Shown: positions 9,547 to 17,618 of the stretch, one piece after another | Layout of the letters: each line of letters starts with the position of its first letter | Numbering within the stretch: the first letter of the stretch is position 1 | From: AP-15 sp963846635 | GTDB lineage: Bacteria; Pseudomonadota; Alphaproteobacteria; ATCC43930; CGMCC-115725 | Reading direction: 5' to 3' | NCBI GenBank assembly: GCA_963846635.1 | Contig: CAWJXM010000006.1 | Coordinates: 124,001-188,000 of the forward strand | DNA length: 64,000 nt | The notes under the pieces: model-generated | Databases searched by the model: none | What the model saw: the letters and a program-made list of their open reading frames with translations, nothing else | What the model was told of the DNA's origin: nothing | Position numbers and translations under genes: made by a program

Positions 9547-10614
9547 TCAATAAGAAAACGGCCATGTTCTAAAGTAATTTCGGACGTTTCGCCACAGCCT
9601 GTTTAGACCCTCCGGTTCGACGATCAGAAAAAAGATGATCAACGCTCCGAATAAGATTAACGTCGAATTCGGAACCAGCCGGCGGATCGTATCCTGAGAC
9701 AGAAATTCACCACCGAAATTGGTCAGGAACAGGCGAGTCGCTTCCGGCAGCAAGGTAATGAATGCGGCGCCAAAGACCGCACCCAGAACCGAGCCAAGGC
9801 CGCCGATAATGATCATCGCCAGATAATCGATTGAGACATCGATGCCGAATTGTTCGTAATTGGCGATGCCGAGATAATAGGTATAAAGAACACCGGTGAC
9901 GCCCGCGTAAAACGACGAGATCGCGAAAGCATAGAGCTTGTATCGAAAAATATCGATGCCAATGATCTCGGCGGCGATGTCCTGATCCCGGATGGCGATA
10001 AAGGCGCGGCCAACGCGGCTGCGCATCAGGTTCAGGGTGGCGACGATCGCCAGCACCGCAAAAAACAGCAGGAAAAAGTAGAGTTGCTGCGGCGTGACGA
10101 GTTTGTGTCCAAAGACCTCGGGCGGCGGCACCTGAATCGAGGCCTCGATGCCGCCCGAGATCCAGGTGACGTGATTGATCAACCACTCGATGATGAATTG
10201 CGAGGCGAGGGTGGCGACCGCGAGATAAAGCCCTTTAATGCGCAGCGACGGAATCCCGACGATGATGCCAATCAGCGCCGCCATCAGCCCGCCGGCCGGG
10301 ATCGCGACCCAAAACGGCAGGCCCATCCGCACGATCAGATTGGCCGCGGTATAGGCGCCGACTGACATGAAGCCGCCTTCGCCGATCGAGATCAGCCCGG
10401 TATAGCCGACGAGAATATCGAGCCCGAGCGCGCCGACGACTGCGATCAGCACGAGATTGAGCAAGGTCATCAGATACGGGCTGAAGACGAGCGGAACGAC
10501 GAGCACAAACAGGAGCGCCAGACCCGCTATCGTCCAGCGTGCGACCGGCAGCGGAAACAGCGCCATATCCGCGGCATAGCTGGTTTTGAAAACGCCGGTC
10601 TCGCTGTGGAACAT
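9547..10614 (-). CDS. livM: Branched-chain amino acid-type ABC transporter permease LivM
   Basis: A 355-residue inner-membrane permease with about nine helices. The conserved core GYTGLISIGEGGFMSVGAY lies near residues 71-89, followed by RIKGLYLAVATLASQ and RSRVGRAFIAIRDQDIAAE, the cytoplasmic loop that contacts the ATPases. The C-terminus ends in IVEPEGLNRLW, typical of LivM. It is followed 36 bp downstream by livK. Upstream, where livH would normally abut, lies a 746-bp insertion region with a GIY-YIG gene and repeats. Confidence 0.95.
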   Translation of the reverse strand: MFHSETGVFKTSYAADMALFPLPVARWTIAGLALLFVLVVPLVFSPYLMTLLNLVLIAVVGALGLDILVGYTGLISIGEGGFMSVGAYTAANLIVRMGLPFWVAIPAGGLMAALIGIIVGIPSLRIKGLYLAVATLASQFIIEWLINHVTWISGGIEASIQVPPPEVFGHKLVTPQQLYFFLLFFAVLAIVATLNLMRSRVGRAFIAIRDQDIAAEIIGIDIFRYKLYAFAISSFYAGVTGVLYTYYLGIANYEQFGIDVSIDYLAMIIIGGLGSVLGAVFGAAFITLLPEATRLFLTNFGGEFLSQDTIRRLVPNSTLILFGALIIFFLIVEPEGLNRLWRNVRNYFRTWPFSY

Positions 10615-10793
10615 CGGTCAGGCCCGTTCGGGTCGGCGTGCCGCGGACGACGGCAGCGCGCAATGCCGGTTCGTTGCGGCCGCGATTCGCTCCCCTCGCA
10701 CGCCCGGGCCGCGCTTCTTCATTTCCGGTACATACGTTTCCGTCACTGGTGCAGGGCGCGTGCTTCTCATTGCTGTCACCCGCTCTCCCGTCA

Positions 10794-10811
10794 CCCCCGC
10801 GAAAGCGGGGG
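10794..10811. repeat. REP-like palindrome, left flank of the GIY-YIG gene
   Basis: CCCCCGC and GCGGGGG form a perfect 7-bp stem around a GAAA loop, preceded by GTCA. It is the core of the dispersed 'TCACCCCCGCGAAAGCGGG' family seen again at 11152, 20311, 20618 and in variant form at 39010 and 43806. The copy lies about 35 bp upstream of the GIY-YIG coding region and is in the opposite orientation to the copy at 11152. Confidence 0.8.
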
Positions 10812-10845
10812 GCCAGGGAAGGAGGTATGGCATGTTGTCAGTGCG

Positions 10846-11130
10846 ATGCAGCCCTGCGTCTACATTCTCGCAAGTCGTCGGAACGGGACGCTCTATGTTG
10901 GGGTCACGAGCGACCTTCCAAGGCGAATGTTCGAGCACAGAACCGATCTGATCCAAGGTTTTACAAAGCGATACGGCGTCCACACGCTTGTTTACGCGGA
11001 GTATCAGGCAACGATGGAGGCGGCCATTTCCCGCGAAAAACAGATCAAGGCCTGGCGGAGGAAATGGAAGATCGAATTGATCGAGCAAACGAACCCGAAA
11101 TGGCGCGATCTCTTGGACGAACTGATCTAA
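10846..11130 (+). CDS. Single-domain GIY-YIG endonuclease (YhbQ/COG2827 type)
   Basis: The 94-residue protein begins MQPCVYILASRRNGTLYVGVT: the CVYIL and LYVGVT segments are this family's version of GIY-YIG. It continues with DLPRRMFEHR (the catalytic Arg helix), YAEY, and the late Glu in AAISREKQIKAWRR, a complete catalytic set. Such stand-alone nucleases are common in proteobacteria and their role is unknown. The gene is convergent with livM and antiparallel to the liv operon in which it lies. REP-like palindromes in opposite orientation sit 35 bp before and 22 bp after it, so gene plus palindromes looks like one cassette. The start is chosen at the first Met before the fold. Confidence 0.9.
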   Translation: MQPCVYILASRRNGTLYVGVTSDLPRRMFEHRTDLIQGFTKRYGVHTLVYAEYQATMEAAISREKQIKAWRRKWKIELIEQTNPKWRDLLDELI

Positions 11131-11151
11131 CCGGCGTCGGTTGCTCCTGGA

Positions 11152-11169
11152 CCCCCGCTTTCGCGGGGG
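11152..11169. repeat. REP-like palindrome, right flank of the GIY-YIG gene
   Basis: CCCCCGC and GCGGGGG around a TTTC loop, followed by TGACG. It is the same family as the copy at 10794 but inverted, so the two copies bracket the GIY-YIG gene in head-to-head form. Confidence 0.8.
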
Positions 11170-11196
11170 TGACGATGGTGTGGATGGCACGCGACC

Positions 11197-11349
11197 AATA
11201 TTGACACTGGTGGCGAATTCAGCGGCTCCGCTACCATGCCCGCCACGGCGCTCGTCCGCGGGGTCGAAAGCGCCCGCGAGAGCAGGCCCGCTGAGTTGTT
11301 TGCCCGTGAACAAGCGGTGGACCTCGAATTCGCCACCAGTGTCAATATT
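11197..11349. mobile_element. 153-bp element with perfect 24-bp terminal inverted repeats (MITE-like)
   Basis: The 24 bases from 11197 (AATATTGACACTGGTGGCGA, then ATTC) recur exactly, inverted, at 11326-11349, enclosing about 105 bp with no convincing gene. The ends are only 12 bp from the livH stop. Perfect long inverted ends with a short non-coding core are what is expected of a non-autonomous transposable element or a stable hairpin. No target-site duplication is obvious. A role as a strong terminator after livH is also possible. Confidence 0.65.
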
Positions 11350-11360
11350 TCCCGTAGGCA

Positions 11361-12260
11361 TCAGACGCGCTCGATGCGGCGACGGCCAAAGATGCCCTCG
11401 GGGCGGATCATCAGCACCGCAATCATCAACAGATACGGCACGAAATCTTTGGTGCCGCCGCCGACCAATGGGTCGAGAAAGCCGGCTGAAAGGCTCTCGA
11501 CGACACCGACGATCAACCCGCCGACAACAGCGCCTATGATCGAATCGAGCCCGCCCAAAATCATCACCGGAAAGACCTTGAGCCCGACCAGCGCCAATTG
11601 ATTGTCGACCCCGAGCATCGATCCCCACAATACCCCGCCGAGCGCCGAGACGATCCCCGCCAACGCCCAGGCGAGTGCGAAATAGCGGCGGACATTGATG
11701 CCCATCGCCATTGCGACCTGCTGATTGTCGGCAACCGCGCGCATTGCGACACCGATCCGGCTCTTTAAGAAGAACCAGCCAAAGGCAGCGAGAAACCCGA
11801 GGCTAACCGCAGCGCCGACGAGCTTGATTGGTGGCAGGATCAGCGGACCCAGCAACACGGGCAAGTCGCTGATCGGCAACGGAATGGTCTGGGTACCGCC
11901 GCCAAACGCCATCGTCGCAGTGCCGCGCAACACCGCGGCAAGACCGATCGTGGCCATGATGACAGCGATGATTGGCCGCCCCAGCAATGGCCGCAAAACG
12001 ACGCGCTCGAGACCGAATGCGAAGACAATCATGGCCGCGACGGTGAACAGCGCGCTCGCCCACCACGGGGCGCCTGCAAGATGGATCGCGGCCGCGGCGA
12101 GAAACCCGGCGAACATGACGAATTCGCCCTGAGCGAAGTTGATTGCGTCGGTCGCCTTATAGATCAGCACAAAGCCGAGCGCGACGAGCGCATACATGGC
12201 GCCGACCAACAAGCCGTTGGCCACGAGAATGGCGGCAAACCGCCATGGCATATCAAGCAT
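11361..12260 (-). CDS. livH: Branched-chain amino acid-type ABC transporter permease LivH
   Basis: A 299-residue inner-membrane permease with about eight helices. The N-terminal motif LVGAMYALVALGFVLIYKATDAINFAQGEFVMFAGF (read in pieces at residues 17-52) is the LivH signature. The loop SRIGVAMRAVADN and the late GGLDSIIGAVVGGL are also typical. Its start overlaps the end of the acyl-CoA synthetase by 8 bp, showing translational coupling. It pairs with LivM to form the channel; repeats and a nuclease gene now separate the two. Confidence 0.95.
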   Translation of the reverse strand: MLDMPWRFAAILVANGLLVGAMYALVALGFVLIYKATDAINFAQGEFVMFAGFLAAAAIHLAGAPWWASALFTVAAMIVFAFGLERVVLRPLLGRPIIAVIMATIGLAAVLRGTATMAFGGGTQTIPLPISDLPVLLGPLILPPIKLVGAAVSLGFLAAFGWFFLKSRIGVAMRAVADNQQVAMAMGINVRRYFALAWALAGIVSALGGVLWGSMLGVDNQLALVGLKVFPVMILGGLDSIIGAVVGGLIVGVVESLSAGFLDPLVGGGTKDFVPYLLMIAVLMIRPEGIFGRRRIERV

Positions 12261-14181
12261 AGGCCGGCTCGCGCGACGGCTCTGGTATCGTCTCGATGCC
12301 GTTGATCGCGATCAAGGAGCGCAGCACCGTCTTGCGCCCATCCTCAAGGGTGATCTCGGCCGCCAGCTCGACTGCTTCGGCGCCGCCATAGAGCGCCTCG
12401 ACAACCGCCCGGTATTTGTCGGCAATAAAGCGGCGGCGCACCTTGCGGGTGTGAGTGATTTCATTGTCGTCGGCGTCGAATTCCTTATTGAGTAGCATAA
12501 AGCGGCGCACCGCCGCGGTTGGGGGAAGGCCGGCATTGCAACGCGCAATCTCGTGCGTGATCAGCCGGCGAATTTCGGGTTTTGCGCTCAAATCCTGAAA
12601 CGATGTGTAGGCGAGATTGTGCCGCTCGGCCCAATTGCCGACGGTGCCGAGATCGATCGCAACGATTGCCGCAACAAACGGCCGGTCGGCGCCAAACGCC
12701 ACCGCTTCTGCGATATACGGGCTGAATTTGAGCTTGTTTTCGATGAATTGCGGCGCAAACACCGTGCCGTCGGCGAGCTTGCCGACGTCGCGCGCGCGGT
12801 CGATGACGACGAGATGACCGCGACGATCAATAAACCCGCAATCGCCGGTTCGGAACCAGCCTTCGGCATCGATCGCCTCGCGGGTCGCATCGGGCTGCTT
12901 GTAGTAACCCTGGAACACCGCCGCCGAGCGGACCTGCACCTCGCCGGTTTCGGCGATGCGGATCTCGCTGCCTGGGATCGCCGAACCGACCGTATCGGGA
13001 TCGGCTTCGCCCTCGCGCTGTAAGGCGGCGAGCCCCGACAATTCGGTCGAGCCCCAGACCTGCTTTAAATTGACCCCAAACGCGCGAAAAAAGCGGAAGG
13101 TATCAGCGCCGAGCGGGGCGCCGCCGGTATAAGCCCAACGGGCGCGGGCGAGGCCGAGCTGATCGCGGACCGGGCGGTAGACCAGAAATTCGCCGAGCAT
13201 CAGGCCGAAGCGCTGCAACAGCGACGGTCGCTCGTCGGTCCCGCGCCCAGCCTCGACCCGCTCGGCAAGCGCGCGAAAAAATTCGAAGGTTCGGCGCTTG
13301 AGCGGCGAAGCATCGGCGGCGCGCACGCGCAGCCGGGTCAGCAGGTTTTCCCAGATCCGTGGCGGCGCCAAAACAATGGTCGGGCCAAGCTCGCGCAGAT
13401 CGCGCTGTACGGTTTCCGGCCGTTCCGGGCAGTTGCAGCTAAAGCCGATAAGCAGTGTCAATGCGAGCGAAAACAGCAAGTCGCCGATCCAGGCCATCGG
13501 CAGATAGCACAGGATCGCGTCGGTCGGGCGGATGTCCTCGGCGGCGACAAAGCCCTGCGCCGCCGCCAACAGGTTGGCATGCGACAGCATCACCCCCTTC
13601 GGGTTGCCGGTCGTGCCCGAGGTGTAAGTCAGTAGCGCGACATCCTCCGCCAAACCCCGGTCGATCTCGCCCTCGACATAGCCCGGGTGCGAGGTGGCGA
13701 AATCTTCCCCGTCCAACTGAACCTGATCGAAAGCCGCGAGCTCAGCCGCCGTGTAGTGGCGCATGCCGCGCGGGTCGTCGTAGACAATCAGGTCGAGAGC
13801 CGGGAGCCGCTTCTTGACTGACAGGATCTTGTCGACCTGCTCCTGATTTTCGGCGACGACCACCCGGATCTCGGCATGGTCGAGCACGTAAACCATCTCG
13901 CTCGCGATCGCATCCTGGTAGATCGGCACGGCGATGCCGCCGAGGCACTGCGCCGCAAGCTGAGCCCAATAAAGCCGCGGGCGATTGTCGCCGATCACCG
14001 CCAATTTGTCGCCACGCCGAAAACCGTGCGCGGCAAGGCCGAGCGCGAAAGTGCGGACCTGCCGATCGTATTCGGCCCAGGTGAAAGTCTGCCAAATGCC
14101 GAGAGTTTTTTCGCGGATCGCCGGACGATGCGCCATCTTCGCCGCATTGCGCCGCAATAGCCGCGGCAAGGTGTCCGGCAT
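12253..14181 (-). CDS. Long-chain/aromatic acyl-CoA synthetase (AMP-binding, FadD15-like)
   Basis: The enzyme activates a carboxylic acid with ATP to acyl-AMP, then to acyl-CoA. The 642-residue protein has the AMP-binding P-loop YTSGTTGNPKG near residue 175, the adenine motif WGSTELSG, and the FRTGDCGFID / VIDRARD region. A conserved lysine motif near the C-terminus is less clear: TRKVRRRF may supply it. The ATG at 14181 lies 26 bp after the livG stop; earlier in-frame starts would overlap livG heavily. Placement inside a liv operon is common in alphaproteobacteria and suggests import coupled to CoA activation, perhaps of aromatic or medium-chain acids. That substrate is inference. Confidence 0.9.
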   Translation of the reverse strand: MPDTLPRLLRRNAAKMAHRPAIREKTLGIWQTFTWAEYDRQVRTFALGLAAHGFRRGDKLAVIGDNRPRLYWAQLAAQCLGGIAVPIYQDAIASEMVYVLDHAEIRVVVAENQEQVDKILSVKKRLPALDLIVYDDPRGMRHYTAAELAAFDQVQLDGEDFATSHPGYVEGEIDRGLAEDVALLTYTSGTTGNPKGVMLSHANLLAAAQGFVAAEDIRPTDAILCYLPMAWIGDLLFSLALTLLIGFSCNCPERPETVQRDLRELGPTIVLAPPRIWENLLTRLRVRAADASPLKRRTFEFFRALAERVEAGRGTDERPSLLQRFGLMLGEFLVYRPVRDQLGLARARWAYTGGAPLGADTFRFFRAFGVNLKQVWGSTELSGLAALQREGEADPDTVGSAIPGSEIRIAETGEVQVRSAAVFQGYYKQPDATREAIDAEGWFRTGDCGFIDRRGHLVVIDRARDVGKLADGTVFAPQFIENKLKFSPYIAEAVAFGADRPFVAAIVAIDLGTVGNWAERHNLAYTSFQDLSAKPEIRRLITHEIARCNAGLPPTAAVRRFMLLNKEFDADDNEITHTRKVRRRFIADKYRAVVEALYGGAEAVELAAEITLEDGRKTVLRSLIAINGIETIPEPSREPAYA

Positions 14182-14207
14182 GACGCCGGCGCGGGTGTCG
14201 CCGCCGC

Positions 14208-15038
14208 TCACGCCGCCGCTTCCTTTTCGCGCTGTGCCGCGTTGCCGAGATAAGCGTGGATCACCTCGGGGTGGCGCTGGATCTCGGAGGGGGTGCCGTC
14301 GGCGATCTTGCGGCCATGATCGAGCACCGCGACGCGCTCGGAAATGTCCATGACCACCGCCATATCGTGTTCGATCAGGATGATCGTCGTGCCCCATTCT
14401 CGGTTCACTTCGAGAATGAAGCGCGCCATATCCTCCTTTTCTTCCTGGTTCATGCCGCCCATCGGCTCGTCGAGCAGCAGGAGCTTGGGTTCGAGGGCCA
14501 GCGCCCGGCCGAGCTCGACCCGCTTGCGTAAACCATAGGCAAGTCCGCTTGTCGGCTGTTTGCGCAGATCCTCGAGTTCGAGAAATTCGATCAGTTCCTC
14601 AACTCGGGCGCGATGAGCTATCTCTTCGCGCTGCGCCAGCCCCCAATAGACAAAGGACGACAAGATCCCGGCGCGCATGCGCACATGGCGGCCCAGCATG
14701 ATGTTGTCGAGAACCGTCATGCCGCTGAACAAGGCGATGTTCTGGAAGGTGCGGGCGATGCCGAGGGCCGCGATGCCCGAGGGCCGCGTGCCGGTCACGT
14801 CCCTGCCCTCGAACCGGATCGAGCCCGTGTCGGGTTTATAGAACCCGCTGATGATGTTCAAAAGCGAGGTCTTGCCGGCGCCGTTCGGGCCGATAATCGA
14901 GGTGAGCCCGCCGCGCCGGACCTCGAGCGAGATATCCTCGACCGCTCGCACCCCGCCGAAATGCTTGGACACCCCGGAGACGGTGAGCAGCGGCTCTCCG
15001 TCTGGTGCGACCGAGCGGCTGCTCAAAGTGCTCGACAC
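14208..15038 (-). CDS. livG: Branched-chain amino acid-type ABC transporter, ATP-binding protein LivG
   Basis: The second ATPase of the importer. Walker A GPNGAGKTS, the LivG-specific SGFYKPDTGSIRFEGRDVTG and ARTFQNIALFSGMTVLDN segments, and the Walker B LLLDEPMGGM are present. The signature helix reads GLAYGLRKRVELGRAL, a LivG-type variant of LSGGQ. I choose the GTG at 15038 (276 residues); the frame is open to 15173, but the extra 45 residues are not family-like. It is the first gene of the transporter operon. Reading order on the minus strand is livG, acyl-CoA synthetase, livH, then livM, livK, livF. Confidence 0.93.
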   Translation of the reverse strand: MSSTLSSRSVAPDGEPLLTVSGVSKHFGGVRAVEDISLEVRRGGLTSIIGPNGAGKTSLLNIISGFYKPDTGSIRFEGRDVTGTRPSGIAALGIARTFQNIALFSGMTVLDNIMLGRHVRMRAGILSSFVYWGLAQREEIAHRARVEELIEFLELEDLRKQPTSGLAYGLRKRVELGRALALEPKLLLLDEPMGGMNQEEKEDMARFILEVNREWGTTIILIEHDMAVVMDISERVAVLDHGRKIADGTPSEIQRHPEVIHAYLGNAAQREKEAAA

Positions 15039-15233
15039 GATACCGCCCGCATTTCCGCCCTGCTCGCCGATCCACCAATGCCGAGCAATTATGGCCGTCA
15101 TGATGCAGACGCAGACCACAGAATGCAATCGCTTCCGCCGCGATTTTCCCGTTTTATTTTCGAGACTTGTCACCCGCTAATCGCGATAAAACGATCGATG
15201 CGCAAAATCGCTCACTCTTAGTGGTTAAAGAGG

Positions 15234-16244
15234 ATGCCCGAACCCGCCACCCTGCCGGCGACGGTGCTGACCGGTTTTCTCGGCAGCGGCAAGACCACAC
15301 TGCTGCGGCGCGCGCTTCGCTCGCCGGCACTTGCCGACACTGCCGTTATCATCAACGAAATCGGCGAAATCGCGATCGACCATCACCTCGTCGATTTCGT
15401 TGAGGGGAGCGTCGTCGAATTGCCGGGCGGCTGCCTATGCTGTGCGGTGCGCGAAGATCTCGCGCGGACCTTGCGCGCTCTGCTTGAGCGGCGCGAGGCG
15501 GGCGAGATCCGGGCGTTTCGGCGCATCGTCGTCGAGACCACCGGCCTCGCCGATCCGGCGCCAATCCTCTACACCTTCGGCGCCGATCCGATGCTCGACC
15601 ATTGCCTGCATTTGGCTGGCGTCGTCACGCTCATCGATGCGATGAGCGGTGCCGAGACCCTCGACCGCTTTGCGGAAGCCGCACGCCAAGCCGCACTCGC
15701 CGACACATTGGTGATCAGCAAGACCGATATCGCCCCGTTCGGCCCCGAACTCGCCGCCCGCCTCGACCGGCTCAACGACCGCGCCCGCCGGGTGCTCGCC
15801 CACGACACAGACGATCCCGGAGTCGTGCTGTTCGGCTCTGGGGGCCGGCTATCACCGCAGCTTCTGCCGAGCGAACCAGTGGCGGCGCACAGTCACGGCA
15901 TCGACGCCTTTGCGATAAGCCTCGGCGGTGCCTTGAGCCGGTTCGAATTTGCCCGCGCGCTGGGTGGGCTCGCCCGCGAGCGCGGCAACGATTTGTTGCG
16001 GGTCAAGGGCATCGTCCGTTTTTCGGATCGTCCCGAGCGCCCGGCGCTGGTCCAGGCGGCGCAGCATGCGATGTCTGCGCCCGAATGGCTCGACGACTGG
16101 CCGGCTGACTGGCCGCTCGGGGGGTCTGACGGCGACGGCCGCAGCCGGCTCATCTTTGTCGTGCACGAGATCCCGCGAGCCGAGATCCTGGCGCACTTCG
16201 CCTTTGCCAACCCCACGCTATACGCAGCACAAAGCAACGATTAG
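15234..16244 (+). CDS. CobW/COG0523-family metal-trafficking GTPase
   Basis: A 336-residue G3E GTPase. The P-loop FLGSGKTT lies at 15-22, the metal-binding CLCC motif at 67-70 inside GGCLCC, and the guanine-specificity SKTD near residue 160. Family members deliver zinc, cobalt or iron to target proteins, and some are nitrile-hydratase or cobalamin accessory factors. The C-terminal CobW_C domain includes LLRVKGIVRFSD. It is transcribed divergently from livG, with an intergenic space of about 195 bp. No His-rich loop is seen, so zinc storage is not implied. The client protein cannot be told from this window. Confidence 0.92.
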   Translation: MPEPATLPATVLTGFLGSGKTTLLRRALRSPALADTAVIINEIGEIAIDHHLVDFVEGSVVELPGGCLCCAVREDLARTLRALLERREAGEIRAFRRIVVETTGLADPAPILYTFGADPMLDHCLHLAGVVTLIDAMSGAETLDRFAEAARQAALADTLVISKTDIAPFGPELAARLDRLNDRARRVLAHDTDDPGVVLFGSGGRLSPQLLPSEPVAAHSHGIDAFAISLGGALSRFEFARALGGLARERGNDLLRVKGIVRFSDRPERPALVQAAQHAMSAPEWLDDWPADWPLGGSDGDGRSRLIFVVHEIPRAEILAHFAFANPTLYAAQSND

Positions 16245-16358
16245 CGTTGACGCTGGCTGCCGACGTCTTTGGTCGCGGCACAAAAGAAGACCATACCACC
16301 CCGCCGCGGCTCAGGCGCATCCCGACACGAGCTGCGACGGGTGGAGACGGCCTGCGCT

Positions 16359-17483
16359 TTAATTTAGCCCGTAGAACCCCATCGCACCCCCGGCCAAAAC
16401 TTGGTGTCGAGCGGCGGGAGACAATGGCTCGATCCGCTCACGGATCATTTGCGGCGCGCCGGGGAAGAAGCCATCCTGATGCGGATAGTCGGTCGCCCAC
16501 ATGATCTTGTGCGGGCCGATATACTCCGCCAGAGCAGCAATGCTGCCCTCGACCGGCTCAAAGGAGATCCAGCAATTGCGCTGGAACAGCTCACTCGGCC
16601 GCGTCTTCGGCGCGGTGTCGTTAAAGCCCTTGTCGTCGAAATGCCGGTCCATGCGGTCGAGCCAGGGTGCGATCCAGCCGCCGCCCAATTCGAGAAATGC
16701 GATGCGCAGCTTTGGATGACGGTCGACAACACCGCCCCAGATCACGGCCATCGCCGCCAGCATCATCTCCATCGTGTGCGAGATCATGTGGCGCGCCGCA
16801 CGGTCCTCAAAGCGGTCGACGCCAACGGTCGGCATCGCGTTGGTCGAGCCCTCATGAAAGCCGACCGAAAAGTCGAGCTCTTCGGCCATGGTCCAGAACG
16901 GCTCGTACATCAGATCGCTGATCATCTTGTTGCCGTGGTACGGGTTCGGCCGCAAGAACCCGCCGCGCATTCCAAGTTCCTGGCGCGCGTAGCGCATTTC
17001 GTCGATCGCAAGATCGACCGACTGCATCGGCAGCATCGCGACGCCGAACAGGCGGTCGGGGTAAGGCTTGCAGTAATCGGCGAGCCAGCGGTTATAGGCG
17101 CGGCAGATCGCGGCCGCGAGTCCAGGGTCGTCGACGGCTCCGGCGAACAGCCCGAGGCTCGGATAAAGGAACGCGGCGTCGATGCCGTCGAGATCCATAT
17201 CGGCGATGCGCGCATGCGGGTCGAACCCGCCCTTCCTGCCCTCAGTATATTTGAGGCTGTCGAGCTTGACCGCGCCCTGCCGGACGCCTACCGCGCCGAG
17301 GCTGCCGATCCCGCGCGGATTGCCGAGCAATTTGCCATCGATGCTCATCCGCTCCTTGCCGTTCTCATCGAGAACGACACGCGGCCGGCGGTCGCGAAAC
17401 TGCGGGTCCATATAGTCTTCCCATAAAGAGAACGGCTCGAGCACGTGGCCGTCGGCGTCGATAGCGTTGTAGGTGGTAGGCAT
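16359..17483 (-). CDS. Amidohydrolase family protein (PF04909, amidohydrolase_2)
   Basis: A 374-residue TIM-barrel hydrolase or decarboxylase-like protein. The N-terminal metal motif DADGHVLEP (residues 8-16) replaces the classic HxH, as in many PF04909 members. The C-terminal ATDYPHQDG supplies the conserved Asp and His. ATG 17483 follows GAGAGGG by 5 nt, so I reject a start ten codons upstream. The family includes ACMSD and 2-hydroxy-carboxylate decarboxylases of aromatic degradation. Its neighbour is a decayed luciferase-like oxidoreductase on the same strand, a common pairing in soil bacteria. Substrate unknown. Confidence 0.9.
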   Translation of the reverse strand: MPTTYNAIDADGHVLEPFSLWEDYMDPQFRDRRPRVVLDENGKERMSIDGKLLGNPRGIGSLGAVGVRQGAVKLDSLKYTEGRKGGFDPHARIADMDLDGIDAAFLYPSLGLFAGAVDDPGLAAAICRAYNRWLADYCKPYPDRLFGVAMLPMQSVDLAIDEMRYARQELGMRGGFLRPNPYHGNKMISDLMYEPFWTMAEELDFSVGFHEGSTNAMPTVGVDRFEDRAARHMISHTMEMMLAAMAVIWGGVVDRHPKLRIAFLELGGGWIAPWLDRMDRHFDDKGFNDTAPKTRPSELFQRNCWISFEPVEGSIAALAEYIGPHKIMWATDYPHQDGFFPGAPQMIRERIEPLSPAARHQVLAGGAMGFYGLN

Positions 17484-17618
17484 GCGCCCTCTCCCTTCGG
17501 ATGCGAGGAACACATGATCCTAACCGTGTCGAGGCAGGCGGGCGAGCCAAGAAGCGAGCTGTTCCTTATCTTGCCAGCCGAAAATGGCAGTGCGCCTGTG
17601 CTCGCGCGCCCTGATCGG

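Noticed and set aside
10606..10845. Longer N-terminal extension of the GIY-YIG protein (open to 10606)
   Set aside because: The extra 80 residues are Arg/Cys/His-rich translation of a repeat region and not part of the nuclease fold.
16401..17426. 341-residue open frame on the plus strand
   Set aside because: Antisense to the amidohydrolase; no domain, biased composition of a reverse-strand shadow.
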